A stretch of DNA of 64,000 nt from Alphaproteobacteria bacterium (GCA_947475175.1 CANJLN010000002.1:1-64000), one strand, 5' to 3'. Positions 53,526-62,477 are shown, numbered from the stretch's first letter. Notes: generated by a model from the letters alone, not told the origin. Translations and numbers: made by a program.

Positions 53526-53668
53526 TTTTTTTCTTCTTCACGCAAATTTATGTACTAAAGGGAGCATCGAAAAGACGAAGACATTCTCAGTATTATTTAT
53601 GAAGAAGTTGCCACATTCAAGATCGAAGCGCAAGCCGGTTGTTTTTTCTGCATGAGCACATTAAACCC

Positions 53669-53731
53669 CACATACTTGTGGTAAATTAACCAGAGAAATA
53701 CTATATATTAGGCAGATTATTTTACTAGTCC
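53669..53731 (+). promoter_or_regulatory. Candidate promoter region of eamA-maiA
   Basis: TTGTGG (about 53678-53683), 17 bp, TACTAT (about 53701-53706). The -35 is the right arm of a small inverted repeat (CCACA-TACT-TGTGG). This and an unresolved minus-strand start signal are all I see in the 216-bp divergent gap 53526-53741. Confidence 0.35.
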
Positions 53732-53741
53732 CGCTCGTGCC

Positions 53742-54641
53742 ATGGAAACCCGTCACATCTTCATTGCTCTTTTTGTTGCCCTTATTTGGGGATTTAACTT
53801 TGTTATGGTTAAATCAGGCCTCGAAGAAATGCCTCCCTTTTTATACGTTTGCATACGCTATGTATTGGCAGTATTTCCTTTAATCTTTTTCATCAAAAGA
53901 CCCAACGCTCCAACCTGGGTTATCTTGGGGATTGGTTTTAGCTTGGGAGTTGTTAAATTCTCTCTCATGTTTTTAGGTATTTATCTGGGCGTTTCGGCAG
54001 GAATTGCTTCGCTTGTCATGCAGACTCAAGCTTTTTTTACTCTTCTTCTCTCTTTTCTTTTCTTTAAAACACACGTCACAATGCAGCAAATCACTGGCAT
54101 GTTCATAGCTTTCCTTGGAATTTTCTTCATTGGGCTTGAAATGCATGGGTCAGCGAGCCTCAGTGGATTTCTACTCTTAATTGTCGCTGCTTTTGCTTGG
54201 GCAATTTCCAACGTCCTTACAAAAAAAGCCCAAAATGCTGATATGTTTTCACTGATCGTCTGGACAAGCTTGATCCCCCCTCTTCCGATGCTTGGACTTT
54301 CGTGGACATTTGAAGGAACAAATGTATTGGCTGAAACTTGGGCTTATTTAACCTGGAATGGTATATTTTGTGCTTTTTATGTAGCTTGGGTTGCAACTCT
54401 GGTTGGCGCTACTCTTTGGGCTAAGTTAATATGTATTTATTCTCCTTCGCAAGTTGCACCATTTTCCTTACTCGTTCCAGTTTTTGCTATTGCTTCAGCT
54501 TCTATCTTTTTAGGAGAAACAATGTCCATTCTTGCAATATTCTCTTCTGGTCTTGTGTTCGCGGGACTTGTTATCAATCAATGGCCACGGAAGATCTCCC
54601 CCATAATTGCACCAAAAATGACTGAAAAGATTGCAGCATGA
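53742..54641 (+). CDS. EamA/DMT-family transporter
   Basis: 299 residues forming ten membrane helices as two EamA repeats (first from FIALFVALIWGFNFVMVKSG, second from GFLLLIVAAFAWAISNVLTK). Closest in style to YdcZ/RhaT-like amino acid and metabolite exporters such as EamA. The substrate is unknown. In intracellular bacteria several DMT proteins import host metabolites, so direction is open. Ends with ATGA overlap with maiA. Confidence 0.88.
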   Translation: METRHIFIALFVALIWGFNFVMVKSGLEEMPPFLYVCIRYVLAVFPLIFFIKRPNAPTWVILGIGFSLGVVKFSLMFLGIYLGVSAGIASLVMQTQAFFTLLLSFLFFKTHVTMQQITGMFIAFLGIFFIGLEMHGSASLSGFLLLIVAAFAWAISNVLTKKAQNADMFSLIVWTSLIPPLPMLGLSWTFEGTNVLAETWAYLTWNGIFCAFYVAWVATLVGATLWAKLICIYSPSQVAPFSLLVPVFAIASASIFLGETMSILAIFSSGLVFAGLVINQWPRKISPIIAPKMTEKIAA

Positions 54642-55276
54642 AACTATATACTTATTTTCGCTCGTCAGCTTCGTATCGTGTCAGAATTGCTCTTCATTTT
54701 AAAAAAATATCTTTTGAGAGCGTTTACATTAATCTTAGAAAAAATGATCAGGAAAGTGCTGACTACACTACTTTAAACCCGCAACAACGTGTCCCAACTC
54801 TGATAGATGATGACGGAAAAACACTTACACAATCACTTGCCATCATTGACTATTTAGAACAGAAACACCCCTCACCTGCTCTATTGCCCAAAGATCCTTA
54901 TGAGCAAGCAAAAGTCAGAGCTTTTGCTCTTGCAATCGCAGCTGATTTACATCCTCTTAATAATCTTGGAACGCTAACTTATTTATCAACAGACATGGGC
55001 GCATCTCAGGAGCAAAAAGATAAATGGTACCAACATTGGCTAAAAGTCACTTTTACGGCACTTGAAAAACAAATCTCAAATCCAAATTCTACTTTCTGTT
55101 TTGGAAATGAACTAACTCTGGCTGACGTTTGTCTTATTCCACAAATATACAACGCATTGCGGTTCCATCACCCAATGGAAAATTATCCAACATTAAAACG
55201 TATCTACGAGCATTGTTTAACCATTCCTGCTTTTTATAAAGCCAGTCCAGAACAGCAGGAAGATTTTTCTTTATAA
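54638..55276 (+). CDS. maiA: Maleylacetoacetate isomerase / zeta-class glutathione S-transferase
   Basis: 212 residues. The zeta-GST signature is at the N-terminus (LYTYFRSSASYRVRIALHFK, with SSASYRVR as the catalytic Ser-Ser-Cys-like block, Ala replacing Cys). NPQQRVPTLIDDDGKTLTQS and a C-terminal GST domain follow. In tyrosine catabolism the family isomerises maleylacetoacetate using glutathione. The other genes of that path are not near. The Ala in the SSCS-type motif weakens the exact assignment, so a general GST is possible. Confidence 0.8.
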   Translation: MKLYTYFRSSASYRVRIALHFKKISFESVYINLRKNDQESADYTTLNPQQRVPTLIDDDGKTLTQSLAIIDYLEQKHPSPALLPKDPYEQAKVRAFALAIAADLHPLNNLGTLTYLSTDMGASQEQKDKWYQHWLKVTFTALEKQISNPNSTFCFGNELTLADVCLIPQIYNALRFHHPMENYPTLKRIYEHCLTIPAFYKASPEQQEDFSL

Positions 55277-55340
55277 GAAAACACTCTCCTGATACATTTC
55301 AATGCTAAGAGCGTTTAAGCGGTTTTGTGTGCTAACACCT

Positions 55341-55937
55341 ATGGCCAAATTATATTTCTACTATTCGGCTATGAATGCCGGAAAAACAACAACCCTCCTT
55401 CAATCCAGTCACAACTACCATGAACGTGGTATGCAGACATTATTATATACGCCTGTTTTTGATACACGTTATGCCAAAGGGATGATTTCATCGAGAATTG
55501 GCCTTCAAAGTGAAGCCATTCCATTCTGTCAGAATTTCCATTTTTTTGACGATATTAAAACAAGAATGCGAACGCTTTCCAATCTGAAGTGTGTTTTGAT
55601 TGATGAAGCTCAATTTCTCAGCAAACAACATGTTTTTCAACTAACGCAGGTTGTGGACGAGTTAAAATTACCCGTATTAACGTATGGTCTTAGAACCGAT
55701 TTTTTGGGCGAAGCTTTCGAAGGAAGCCGTTATTTACTAGCGTGGGCTGATGAGTTAACCGAGATCAAAACTATTTGTCATTGCGGCAGTAAAGCAACCA
55801 TGAATGCACGTGTGGACCAAGATGGGAAAATTGTTCGTCACGGAGAACAAATAGAAATTGGCGGAAACGACCGTTACATTGCTCTCTGTCGAAAGCACTA
55901 CAATAAGGATGTGCCTCATTCCAACGATCACAAATAG
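55341..55937 (+). CDS. tdk: Thymidine kinase
   Basis: 198 residues from ATG 55341 ([20 protein letters not shown]), the normal type II TK start; an upstream in-frame ATG adds 13 non-homologous residues. P-loop [23 protein letters not shown] Walker B, the lasso [20 protein letters not shown] and zinc ligands CHCGSKA ... CRKHY. The final [16 protein letters not shown] is typical. It salvages thymidine, consistent with import of host nucleosides or nucleotides. Confidence 0.96.
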   Translation: MAKLYFYYSAMNAGKTTTLLQSSHNYHERGMQTLLYTPVFDTRYAKGMISSRIGLQSEAIPFCQNFHFFDDIKTRMRTLSNLKCVLIDEAQFLSKQHVFQLTQVVDELKLPVLTYGLRTDFLGEAFEGSRYLLAWADELTEIKTICHCGSKATMNARVDQDGKIVRHGEQIEIGGNDRYIALCRKHYNKDVPHSNDHK

Positions 55938-55948
55938 AGAAGTATAGC

Positions 55949-55977
55949 TTGACTAAAAGCTAATGTTTCAATAGAAT
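55949..55977 (+). promoter_or_regulatory. Promoter of the ATP/ADP translocase gene
   Basis: TTGACT (55949-55954), 17 bp, TAGAAT (55972-55977): near-consensus with optimal spacing, starting 11 bp after the tdk stop. Predicted transcription start about 55984, giving a leader of about 145 nt. Confidence 0.7.
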
Positions 55978-56068
55978 CGAGTCATGTTTCAATTACTAAG
56001 TGGATGTACGAATTACCATCCGAACGGTAAGTATCGAGAATATTAACCCCTGAAAATAGCAAATACGA

Positions 56069-56093
56069 AACCCTTTGTTTCCAACAAAGGGTT
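56069..56093 (+). promoter_or_regulatory. Perfect leader hairpin before the ATP/ADP translocase gene
   Basis: AACCCTTTGTT, loop TCC, AACAAAGGGTT: an 11-bp perfect stem with 3-nt loop, then GTTGTGTTTT. It lies 35 bp before the start codon, inside the leader. The tract behind it is only partly U-rich, so it could be an attenuator, an mRNA-stabilising element, or a residual tdk terminator. A weaker inverted repeat (TTACC-N8-GGTAA) is at 56013-56030. Confidence 0.6.
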
Positions 56094-56128
56094 GTTGTGT
56101 TTTGCGGAAAAGCATTTAAGGATAGAAA

Positions 56129-57664
56129 ATGAGTAGTCAAACAGATAAACCAAAAGAAGAATTTACGGGCTTACGTGGCGTTTTTTGGCCAGTACACAAT
56201 TACGAACTAAAAAAGTTTTTGCCTATGGGCATCATGATGCTTTGCATCCTTTTTAACTACACCATCTTGCGCGACACAAAAGACACTTTGATGGTAAATG
56301 CACCTGCAGGCGGCGCTGAGTGTTTGAGTTTCTTGAAGCTCTACGGTGTTACACCCGCAGCAATTTTGTTCATGGTCATTTTCGTTAAGCTTGCCAACAT
56401 TTTAGAACGTGAAAAATTGTTCTATACAATTTTGATGCCATTCTTGGTCTTTTTTGGCGCGTTTGCTTTTATTATTTACCCAAACAAAGAAGCGTTGCAC
56501 ATGAGCGTAGAAGCCATGCAAGTTTATCAAGCCGCCTGGCCTAACCTTCACTGGTTTGTGCCGGTCATTGGCAACTGGAGCTTCAGCTTGTTCTACATCC
56601 TCTCTGAACTTTGGGGAAGCGTGGTACTTTCAATGCTCTTCTGGCAGTTTGCTAACGAAATTACCAAAATCACTGAAGCAAAACGCTTTTACGGATTGTT
56701 TGGCATGGTTGGCAACATTGGTTTGATTCTCTCAGGTCCAACAATTATCATATGTGCTCAATATGCAAAAACTCTTCCGCAAGGTGTTGATTCTTTCGGG
56801 GTCAACCTGAAATTCTTGATGGGTGCAGTTGTTGTTGCAGGAATTATCATTGCAGCTACTTATCGTTGGATGACCACAAATATTCTAACAGACCCAACTC
56901 TTTACCAACCTGGCGAAGGCGCTGGCAAAAAGAAAAAAGCGAAATTATCTGTTACAGAAAGCTTTAAGTACATTGCTAGAAATCCATACCTGGGCTTGAT
57001 CGCTGTTATCGTTCTTGCTTACGGCATTGCAATTAACTTGGTTGAGGGTGTTTGGAAAGGTCAAATTAAGATCGCTTTCCCAGACATGAATGACTACAAC
57101 GCATTTATGGGACAATTCTCTACCTGGACAGGTATTGTGACTATTATGCTTATGGTTGTTGGTAACAACATCCTACGCCGTCTCAGCTGGTTAAAAGCAG
57201 CCATCATTACTCCAATTATGGTTCTTGTAACATCTGGAATTTTCTACGTAGTCGTTTGGCAAGGAGCAATGTCTGATCCATTGACACCAATCCTTGGAAC
57301 AACTGTTGTTATGCTTGCAGTGATTGTTGGGCAAATACAAAACGTTCTCTCTAAGGGGACAAAGTATTCCTTGTTCGATTCAACAAAGCAAATGGCTTAC
57401 ATCCCTCTTGACCCAGAAGCAAAAGTAAAAGGTCAGGCAGCTGTTGAAGTTATTGGTGGTCGTGCTGGTAAATCCGGTGGTGCGCTCATCCAATCAACCA
57501 TGCTTGCTGTGATTGGTGGAAGTGTTTCTTTGGCAAGTTTGTCCTACATCTTGGGCCCAATTGTGATTGTTATCTGTCTCATCTGGATCTTTGCTGTTAC
57601 AAACTTGAGCAAGCGCTTTACAGCTCTTGTTGGAGAACCAAAGAAGTCAGGTAAAACTGCTTAA
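56129..57664 (+). CDS. tlc: TLC-family ATP/ADP translocase (nucleotide transporter)
   Basis: 511 residues with about twelve membrane helices, the usual size of rickettsial and chlamydial NTTs. N-terminal block LRGVFWPVHNYELKKFLPMG, then FNYTILRDTKDTLMVNAPAG, SFSLFYILSELWGSVVLSML, the conserved RFYGLFGMVGNIGLILSGP, and YSLFDSTKQMAYIPLDPEAK toward the end. It exchanges bacterial ADP for host ATP, or imports nucleotides, across the inner membrane. Such proteins are found almost only in obligate intracellular bacteria and plastids, making this the strongest lifestyle marker in the window. AAGGATAGAAA precedes the ATG. Confidence 0.96.
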   Translation: MSSQTDKPKEEFTGLRGVFWPVHNYELKKFLPMGIMMLCILFNYTILRDTKDTLMVNAPAGGAECLSFLKLYGVTPAAILFMVIFVKLANILEREKLFYTILMPFLVFFGAFAFIIYPNKEALHMSVEAMQVYQAAWPNLHWFVPVIGNWSFSLFYILSELWGSVVLSMLFWQFANEITKITEAKRFYGLFGMVGNIGLILSGPTIIICAQYAKTLPQGVDSFGVNLKFLMGAVVVAGIIIAATYRWMTTNILTDPTLYQPGEGAGKKKKAKLSVTESFKYIARNPYLGLIAVIVLAYGIAINLVEGVWKGQIKIAFPDMNDYNAFMGQFSTWTGIVTIMLMVVGNNILRRLSWLKAAIITPIMVLVTSGIFYVVVWQGAMSDPLTPILGTTVVMLAVIVGQIQNVLSKGTKYSLFDSTKQMAYIPLDPEAKVKGQAAVEVIGGRAGKSGGALIQSTMLAVIGGSVSLASLSYILGPIVIVICLIWIFAVTNLSKRFTALVGEPKKSGKTA

Positions 57665-57678
57665 GTAAACCATATGTC

Positions 57679-57698
57679 ATTCCCGCGAAAGCGGGAAT
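57679..57698. repeat. Short palindromic repeat (ATTCCCGC-GAAA-GCGGGAAT)
   Basis: A perfect 8-bp stem with a GAAA tetraloop, embedded in TGTCATTCCCGCGAAAGCGG. This form of small dispersed palindrome is common between genes in many proteobacteria. Only one copy here, immediately before the copy-3 repeat. Confidence 0.65.
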
Positions 57699-57713
57699 CC
57701 AGTTGTCTTTTCT

Positions 57714-57743
57714 AGGATCCTCGGAACAAGTCCAAGGATGACA
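57714..57743. repeat. Intergenic palindromic repeat, copy 3
   Basis: GGATCCTCGGAACAAGTCCA followed by AGGATGACA. It is the same element as the copy at 1958-1985 and the inverted copy at 10430-10456. It is partly decayed: ATCCTCGGA and TCCAAGGAT still pair imperfectly. Confidence 0.7.
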
Positions 57744-57762
57744 CAGTAATTTAAAATCAAAG

Positions 57763-57793
57763 AAAGCAGCTCAGAAATAGGCTGCTTTTTTAT
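57763..57793. terminator. Bidirectional rho-independent terminator between tlc and ctaA
   Basis: AAAGCAGC (57763-57770), 10-nt loop, GCTGCTTT (57781-57788), then TTTATT on the plus strand. On the minus strand the stem is followed by TTTGATTTT. It serves the convergent tlc (+) and ctaA (-) transcripts. Confidence 0.8.
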
Positions 57794-57796
57794 TGT

Positions 57797-58789
57797 CTAA
57801 TTTCTATGCTGATGAAGCACAAACAGCCCACTCACCATTACAACAGCTGCCCAAGCTTGGTGCAAAGCACCTAAACTAACAGGAACATCAAAAACAATTG
57901 TGAGCGCTCCTAAAACAACCTGCATCGTAACAGAAAGAGCCCAGATCAAAACTAAATGAGAGTCTTTATAATTGAAATAACCAACCCAAACGAGACCTAA
58001 GGAAAGAAACGCCAAAACGCGGTGCATCCACTGAACTGTCACTGGATTCTCAAAAAAGTTAAGCCACAAAGGTTTGTGAAATGCCCACTCTGCCGGTAAC
58101 CATTGCCCTTCCATCAAAGGGAAAGTGTTATAAAGAACACCAGCTTTCAAACCTGCAACAAAAGCACCATAGATCATTGTTAAAAGCTGAAGAGCAAATA
58201 CCAGCAAAAATACTTTTGGAATCTTATGCCTCTGGTTTCTTTGCCCTTTCATATAATCCAGCAACACCCAAACCGTAAGCCCCAACATGCAAAATGCCAA
58301 TTCCGAATGAAGTGCTAAACGGTAATGACTAACGGTTGGAACATTAACAAGGCCACTTTTAACCATGTACCAGCCAACAGCACCTTGCAAACAACACAAA
58401 CCCAAAATGACAAGACTTTGCTTTTTCATAGATTCAGGCAACCACTGACGCCACCAAAAAATCACAAGAGGAATAAAGAAAACCAGCCCCAACAAACGAC
58501 CCAAAAGCCGATGCGTGTACTCCATTAGATAAATGAATTTAAATTCTTTTAGGGTCATGTCCTGATTCACCATCTGATATTCAGGAAATTGTTTGTAAGA
58601 TTGAAAAGCTGTTTGCCAGTCTGTATCGCTTAAAGGAGGGATAACACCTGTTATTGGTTTCCATTCGACAATAGAAAGCCCTGACTGTGTTAAGCGCGTC
58701 ACCCCACCTAACATGATCATGGCCCAAATTAATAACGCAGTTGCTAACAACCACAGAACAAGGGGCCCACGTTTTGTTTTACTGCTCAT
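57797..58789 (-). CDS. ctaA: Heme A synthase (COX15/CtaA)
   Basis: 330 residues with eight predicted membrane helices. Motifs: MLGGVTRLTQSGLSIVEWKP, FKFIYLMEYTHRLLGRLLGL (heme-ligand His), LQGAVGWYMVKSGL, YRLALHSELAFCMLG and WMHRVLAFLSLGLVW, plus LGALHQAWAAVVM. It oxidises heme O to heme A for the aa3 oxidase that contains CoxC. It overlaps bolA by 11 bp, an unusual partner. Confidence 0.95.
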   Translation of the reverse strand: MSSKTKRGPLVLWLLATALLIWAMIMLGGVTRLTQSGLSIVEWKPITGVIPPLSDTDWQTAFQSYKQFPEYQMVNQDMTLKEFKFIYLMEYTHRLLGRLLGLVFFIPLVIFWWRQWLPESMKKQSLVILGLCCLQGAVGWYMVKSGLVNVPTVSHYRLALHSELAFCMLGLTVWVLLDYMKGQRNQRHKIPKVFLLVFALQLLTMIYGAFVAGLKAGVLYNTFPLMEGQWLPAEWAFHKPLWLNFFENPVTVQWMHRVLAFLSLGLVWVGYFNYKDSHLVLIWALSVTMQVVLGALTIVFDVPVSLGALHQAWAAVVMVSGLFVLHQHRN

Positions 58790-59039
58790 CGTCGCTTAAT
58801 AACGCCAGTGAAAGGGCATGAATTTGATTCTTCAAAAGATCCTCCAAAAGAGTAAAAACAGTTCTATGTCTTTCAATTTTTGACATACCTTTAAAGATAA
58901 ACGAAACAATCTTAATGCGAAAATGTGTGCCTTGATCAGCACCACCCTCAAAATGATTCTTATGCTTTGCTGAATCATCAATGATCGATAGCTCAAGAGG
59001 ATTTAAAACTCTCAAACGCCTTTCTATCTCAGCTTGCAC
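58779..59039 (-). CDS. bolA: BolA-family protein
   Basis: 86 residues, a complete small BolA domain: IERRLRVLNPLELSIIDDSA, KHKNHFEGGADQGTHFRIKI (with the H-x-G loop) and RHRTVFTLLEDLLKNQIHAL with the final ALSLALLS. BolA proteins with monothiol glutaredoxins act in Fe-S cluster and iron handling. It starts right after the atpF stop (1 bp apart). Confidence 0.92.
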   Translation of the reverse strand: MQAEIERRLRVLNPLELSIIDDSAKHKNHFEGGADQGTHFRIKIVSFIFKGMSKIERHRTVFTLLEDLLKNQIHALSLALLSDDEQ

Positions 59040-59522
59040 TTAAATCTGGACCTGTTTCAAAAGACTGATTGATTGTGAGTTTGCTGCTTGCCTGATCTTA
59101 TTGTGATCGTGCTCTCGCATCCATGTGATCAGAGCTTGACTCAAAAGATCTATAATTTGATCTTTCACTTCATACTCGAACCTCCCTTTTATTTTCTTGA
59201 TTTCGTACTCACATTCACGTTGTTTGTTTGCAACCTCTTCGCTAATTTCTTGCCGAATGTTTCGAATCAAGTTTTCAGCTTGCTTCTTCGCATTAGTCAA
59301 AATTCTTTCTTCTTCTTGTTCAACCATGATCAATGCCTTTGTCTCGGCATTCAGCTGCGCAAGAGCCATCTCTTTTGTCGCATTCGCCTCTAGCAACTCT
59401 TCATTAATCGTCTTAATTCGACGATCTAAAAAAGAAAGTATCCACCTGCGACCATAAATGTAAAATAAAGCCAAAAAACCTAAAAAGCTGATAACGAGAT
59501 AAAAATTGGGATCTTGACTCAT
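59040..59522 (-). CDS. atpF: ATP synthase F0 subunit b
   Basis: 160 residues. One N-terminal membrane helix (PNFYLVISFLGFLALFYIYG), then a long charged helix (ETKALIMVEQEEERILTNAK ... EISEEVANKQRECEYEIKKI) forming the peripheral stalk. The start overlaps the b' stop by 4 bp. Paired b and b' genes are typical of Alphaproteobacteria and other photosynthetic-lineage ATP synthases. Confidence 0.9.
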   Translation of the reverse strand: MSQDPNFYLVISFLGFLALFYIYGRRWILSFLDRRIKTINEELLEANATKEMALAQLNAETKALIMVEQEEERILTNAKKQAENLIRNIRQEISEEVANKQRECEYEIKKIKGRFEYEVKDQIIDLLSQALITWMREHDHNKIRQAANSQSISLLKQVQI

Positions 59523-59998
59523 GCTTTTTTCTCCCCTGTTTTTTCGAGAACTTTCTTTTCAGGATCAGAACCAACGAGTTTTGGCAGAATCTGTTGCACG
59601 CATTCATTGACCAAGGGCTTTAATAAAGCTTGTAATGTCAGTTTTTGCCGTTCAATTGATTCTTGTAAACTTTGAATCATCTGAGCAATTTCTGCATCAA
59701 CAATTTTATACTGTTTTTCTTTTTTGTCTTCCATTTCCTCAAGAGTTGCTTGAACAATGGCTGCAGATTTCTTTTCAGCGTTACGAATTCTCTCTTCACG
59801 CGCTTTTAAAAGCTCATCAATTTTATGATTCAATGACTGAGCACGGTCTAAATCGTGTCGGATTTTCTTCGATCGATTTTCAAGCATGGTATTAATTCTT
59901 GGCACAAAGAGAAAAACAAATGCTCCAATGACAATTCCAAAAGAAACCAATAGCCAGAAAATCTGGGAAGTAAATGTCGACGGATCAAATTGTGGCAT
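59519..59998 (-). CDS. atpX: ATP synthase F0 subunit b'
   Basis: 159 residues. The N-terminus MPQFDPSTFTSQIFWLLVSF is the hallmark of the b' subunit. A membrane helix continues to about residue 33 and is followed by a long coiled-coil rod (KIRHDLDRAQSLNHKIDELL ...). Heterodimer partner of AtpF in the stator. Confidence 0.92.
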   Translation of the reverse strand: MPQFDPSTFTSQIFWLLVSFGIVIGAFVFLFVPRINTMLENRSKKIRHDLDRAQSLNHKIDELLKAREERIRNAEKKSAAIVQATLEEMEDKKEKQYKIVDAEIAQMIQSLQESIERQKLTLQALLKPLVNECVQQILPKLVGSDPEKKVLEKTGEKKA

Positions 59999-60011
59999 GA
60001 AAAAATCTCTT

Positions 60012-60239
60012 TTATTTTGAGAAAAGAATCAGCATAGCAACGATAAAAGCCAAAAGCGCAATCGACTCTGTCAAAGCAAAACCAAGTAAACCTATAGGGA
60101 AAAGATCATTTTTAGCTGATGGATTTCTTGCAATAGATGAAATCAACGTTGAAAAAATATTACCCAGCGCCAATCCAACACCCAGTAAAGCAAACGTCGC
60201 CATACCAGCGCCAATCATCTTAGCTGCACCAATTTCCAT
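60012..60239 (-). CDS. atpE: ATP synthase F0 subunit c
   Basis: 75 residues, two hydrophobic helices joined by the conserved polar loop [11 protein letters not shown]. The proton-binding Glu is in [20 protein letters not shown]. It forms the rotating c-ring. AAGGAGATAAAT gives a strong ribosome site, fitting its high copy number. Confidence 0.97.
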   Translation of the reverse strand: MEIGAAKMIGAGMATFALLGVGLALGNIFSTLISSIARNPSAKNDLFPIGLLGFALTESIALLAFIVAMLILFSK

Positions 60240-60253
60240 ATTTATCTCCTTTT

Positions 60254-60997
60254 CTAATGTAAGTTTAGCGCGTCATTTAAATAAATACACGCCAATATTG
60301 TAAACACATAAGCTTGTAATACAGCAATCAAAAGCTCAAAACCAGTAATAGCAACATTCATCATAACAGGTAAAATGGCAGTTGGCAAAAAGACACTGCT
60401 CGTTAATAGTATTGCAAAGCCAGCAAAAATTTTAAGCATAACATGACCTGCGACCATATTAGCAAAAAGACGAACAGATAAACTAATCGGTCTGGACAGA
60501 TATGAAATAATTTCAACAGGAATCAATAAAGGGGCAACATACAAGGGAATTCCTTTGGGAAGAAAGACACGAAAAAAATGCAGCCCATGTTTGGCTATAC
60601 CAACCAAAGTTGCGCCAACAAACACAAGCGATGCTAACGCAAAAGTAACAATGATATGGCTTGTAAAAGTAAAACTATAAGGAAATAAACCAATCACATT
60701 TCCTACTAAAACAAAAAGGAAAAGAGACAGAATGTATGGAAAATATATCAGCCCCTCTTTTCCAACGTAGGTCTTTACCATGTTCGCTATAAAATGAAAC
60801 AAGATCTCTATGCTAACTTGCAACCGATTAGGAACAAGATGGGGCTTGTTTGTTGCAAAATGGGCAATGACACAAATCAACAACGTCGACAACATCATAA
60901 AAAGCGCCGAGTTGGTAAAAGATATATCCCAATCCCCTATTATTAAAGGAATAATAGGCTCAATGCTAAATTGATGCAGAGGATCCACACCACCCAT
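60254..60997 (-). CDS. atpB: ATP synthase F0 subunit a
   Basis: 247 residues with five to six membrane helices. The essential Arg is in [40 protein letters not shown] and the C-terminal [20 protein letters not shown] are characteristic. It provides the proton half-channels. The start is 3 bp after the atpI-like stop. Confidence 0.97.
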   Translation of the reverse strand: MGGVDPLHQFSIEPIIPLIIGDWDISFTNSALFMMLSTLLICVIAHFATNKPHLVPNRLQVSIEILFHFIANMVKTYVGKEGLIYFPYILSLFLFVLVGNVIGLFPYSFTFTSHIIVTFALASLVFVGATLVGIAKHGLHFFRVFLPKGIPLYVAPLLIPVEIISYLSRPISLSVRLFANMVAGHVMLKIFAGFAILLTSSVFLPTAILPVMMNVAITGFELLIAVLQAYVFTILACIYLNDALNLH

Positions 60998-61000
60998 AGA

Positions 61001-61210
61001 TTAATCTTCGCTTTCTTGCATAAATCCACGCATAAGTCGATAAACATTCAATGTTCCAGCCATTATACCAAGCACAATAAAAATAACCAGCCCCCAAGGA
61101 TAAGTTTGAAAATACACATCAACAGCATGCCCCAACAAAGTTCCAACCAAAATACCCGCTACGAAATCAACACCAACACGCATAGCGATGCTGACGTAGT
61201 TAGTCTTCAT
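61001..61210 (-). CDS. AtpI-like F0 assembly protein (AtpZ/AtpI family)
   Basis: 69 residues with two membrane helices joined by a short loop: VGVDFVAGILVGTLLGHAVD and WGLVIFIVLGIMAGTLNVYR. This is the usual small gene in front of atpB in alphaproteobacterial F0 operons, helping c-ring assembly or Mg2+ supply. It overlaps the waaA stop by 11 bp. Confidence 0.85.
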   Translation of the reverse strand: MKTNYVSIAMRVGVDFVAGILVGTLLGHAVDVYFQTYPWGLVIFIVLGIMAGTLNVYRLMRGFMQESED

Positions 61211-62477
61211 AATGAGCTCTTAAGGTTGCGGCCGTATCTTGCACAGACTCCGCTTGTTTTTTGACAATCGCTGCAGCCCCCTCCCCTATAGAAAGTACTT
61301 TATCTGGATTTTGAAGGAAATGTTTTAGGGTTTCTTCTAGCTTTTCAGGGGTATCAACGGAATAACATGACTCACCTAAAACCTGACAAACGTCTTTAAA
61401 GTTGTGCATATAAGGTCCCCACAAAACTGCACAACCAGATATTGCTGGCTCAATTGGGTTATGCCCCCCGATTGGAACAAAACTCCCCCCCATTAAAACA
61501 ATCCGACTCAAGGCAAAGAAAAGCCCCAACTCGCCAATTGTATCTCCCAAATAAATTTGAAAATCAGATTGCTCATTAAAAGTACTGTGTCTGACACTAG
61601 AAAGTTGCAAATCCTCACACATCTTCTCAACTTTATCGATGCGCAAAGGATGTCTTGGTACCAAAATCGTCAAAAGGTTTGGAAATTCTTTTTGTAAACG
61701 CTGATGAACTTTCAGAACAATCTCTTCTTCGCCAGCATGTGTACTGGTTGCAACCCATAAAGGGCGTCCCTGAAATAAACGCTTTAGCTTTTCAAATTTC
61801 TGATCATCATAAGGTAAGCCTTCTGCTGCAAATTTTAAGTTCGCCATCGTTTTCACATTAGAAGCGCCTAAGTTTTTCAGACGTTCTGCCGTTGTTGGCG
61901 ATTGAGCAAGACACAAATTAAATCGAGTTAGCAAATATTTGGCCATGAACGGAAATCTCAACCAACGCTTATAGCTCTTATCGGAAAGCCGCGCATTCAA
62001 CAAGATTAAAGGGATTTTCCGGCGATACGTTCTTTGAATCAAATTTGGCCAAAGCTCTGATTCAACAAAAACGGAAAGACTCGGTTTCCAATGATTTAAA
62101 AAACGATCAACCCATGGCCCAACATCAAAAGGAACAAATTGATGAATACAAAACCCGGTTAATCTCTGTTGAGCAATGGTGCGTGCTGTTATTGTTGTCG
62201 TGGTTAACAAAATAGTTTGATCGGGGTAAGTATTTTTATATGCTTTGATCAATGGGACAATAGAGACTGTTTCCCCAACACTTGCAGCATGGACCCACAC
62301 CAAGGACCCAGTTGGTCTTACGATGGAAGCATAGCCATATCTTTCCCTAACACGATTTCTTTCTTCTAGCCCCTTAGAAACACGATACCAAACAAGAATT
62401 CGAACCAAAGGAGATAATAAACTTGAAAGCAGATAAAAAAACAACCTATTTCTCGACTCTTCTATGCCATGCTCCAT
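61200..62477 (-). CDS. waaA: 3-deoxy-D-manno-octulosonic acid (Kdo) transferase
   Basis: About 425 residues from ATG 62477. The true start may be further in, near TTG 62444, because the best promoter would place transcription start after 62477. N-terminal anchor (LFFYLLSSLLSPLVRILVWY), acceptor motif VWVHAASVGETVSIVPLI, FVESELWPNLIQ, GB-fold donor site LVPRHPLRIDKV and GGSFVPIGGHNPIEPA. It adds Kdo to lipid A precursor. Expected in an LPS-bearing organism, consistent with the O-antigen locus here. Confidence 0.9.
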   Translation of the reverse strand: MEHGIEESRNRLFFYLLSSLLSPLVRILVWYRVSKGLEERNRVRERYGYASIVRPTGSLVWVHAASVGETVSIVPLIKAYKNTYPDQTILLTTTTITARTIAQQRLTGFCIHQFVPFDVGPWVDRFLNHWKPSLSVFVESELWPNLIQRTYRRKIPLILLNARLSDKSYKRWLRFPFMAKYLLTRFNLCLAQSPTTAERLKNLGASNVKTMANLKFAAEGLPYDDQKFEKLKRLFQGRPLWVATSTHAGEEEIVLKVHQRLQKEFPNLLTILVPRHPLRIDKVEKMCEDLQLSSVRHSTFNEQSDFQIYLGDTIGELGLFFALSRIVLMGGSFVPIGGHNPIEPAISGCAVLWGPYMHNFKDVCQVLGESCYSVDTPEKLEETLKHFLQNPDKVLSIGEGAAAIVKKQAESVQDTAATLRAHYED

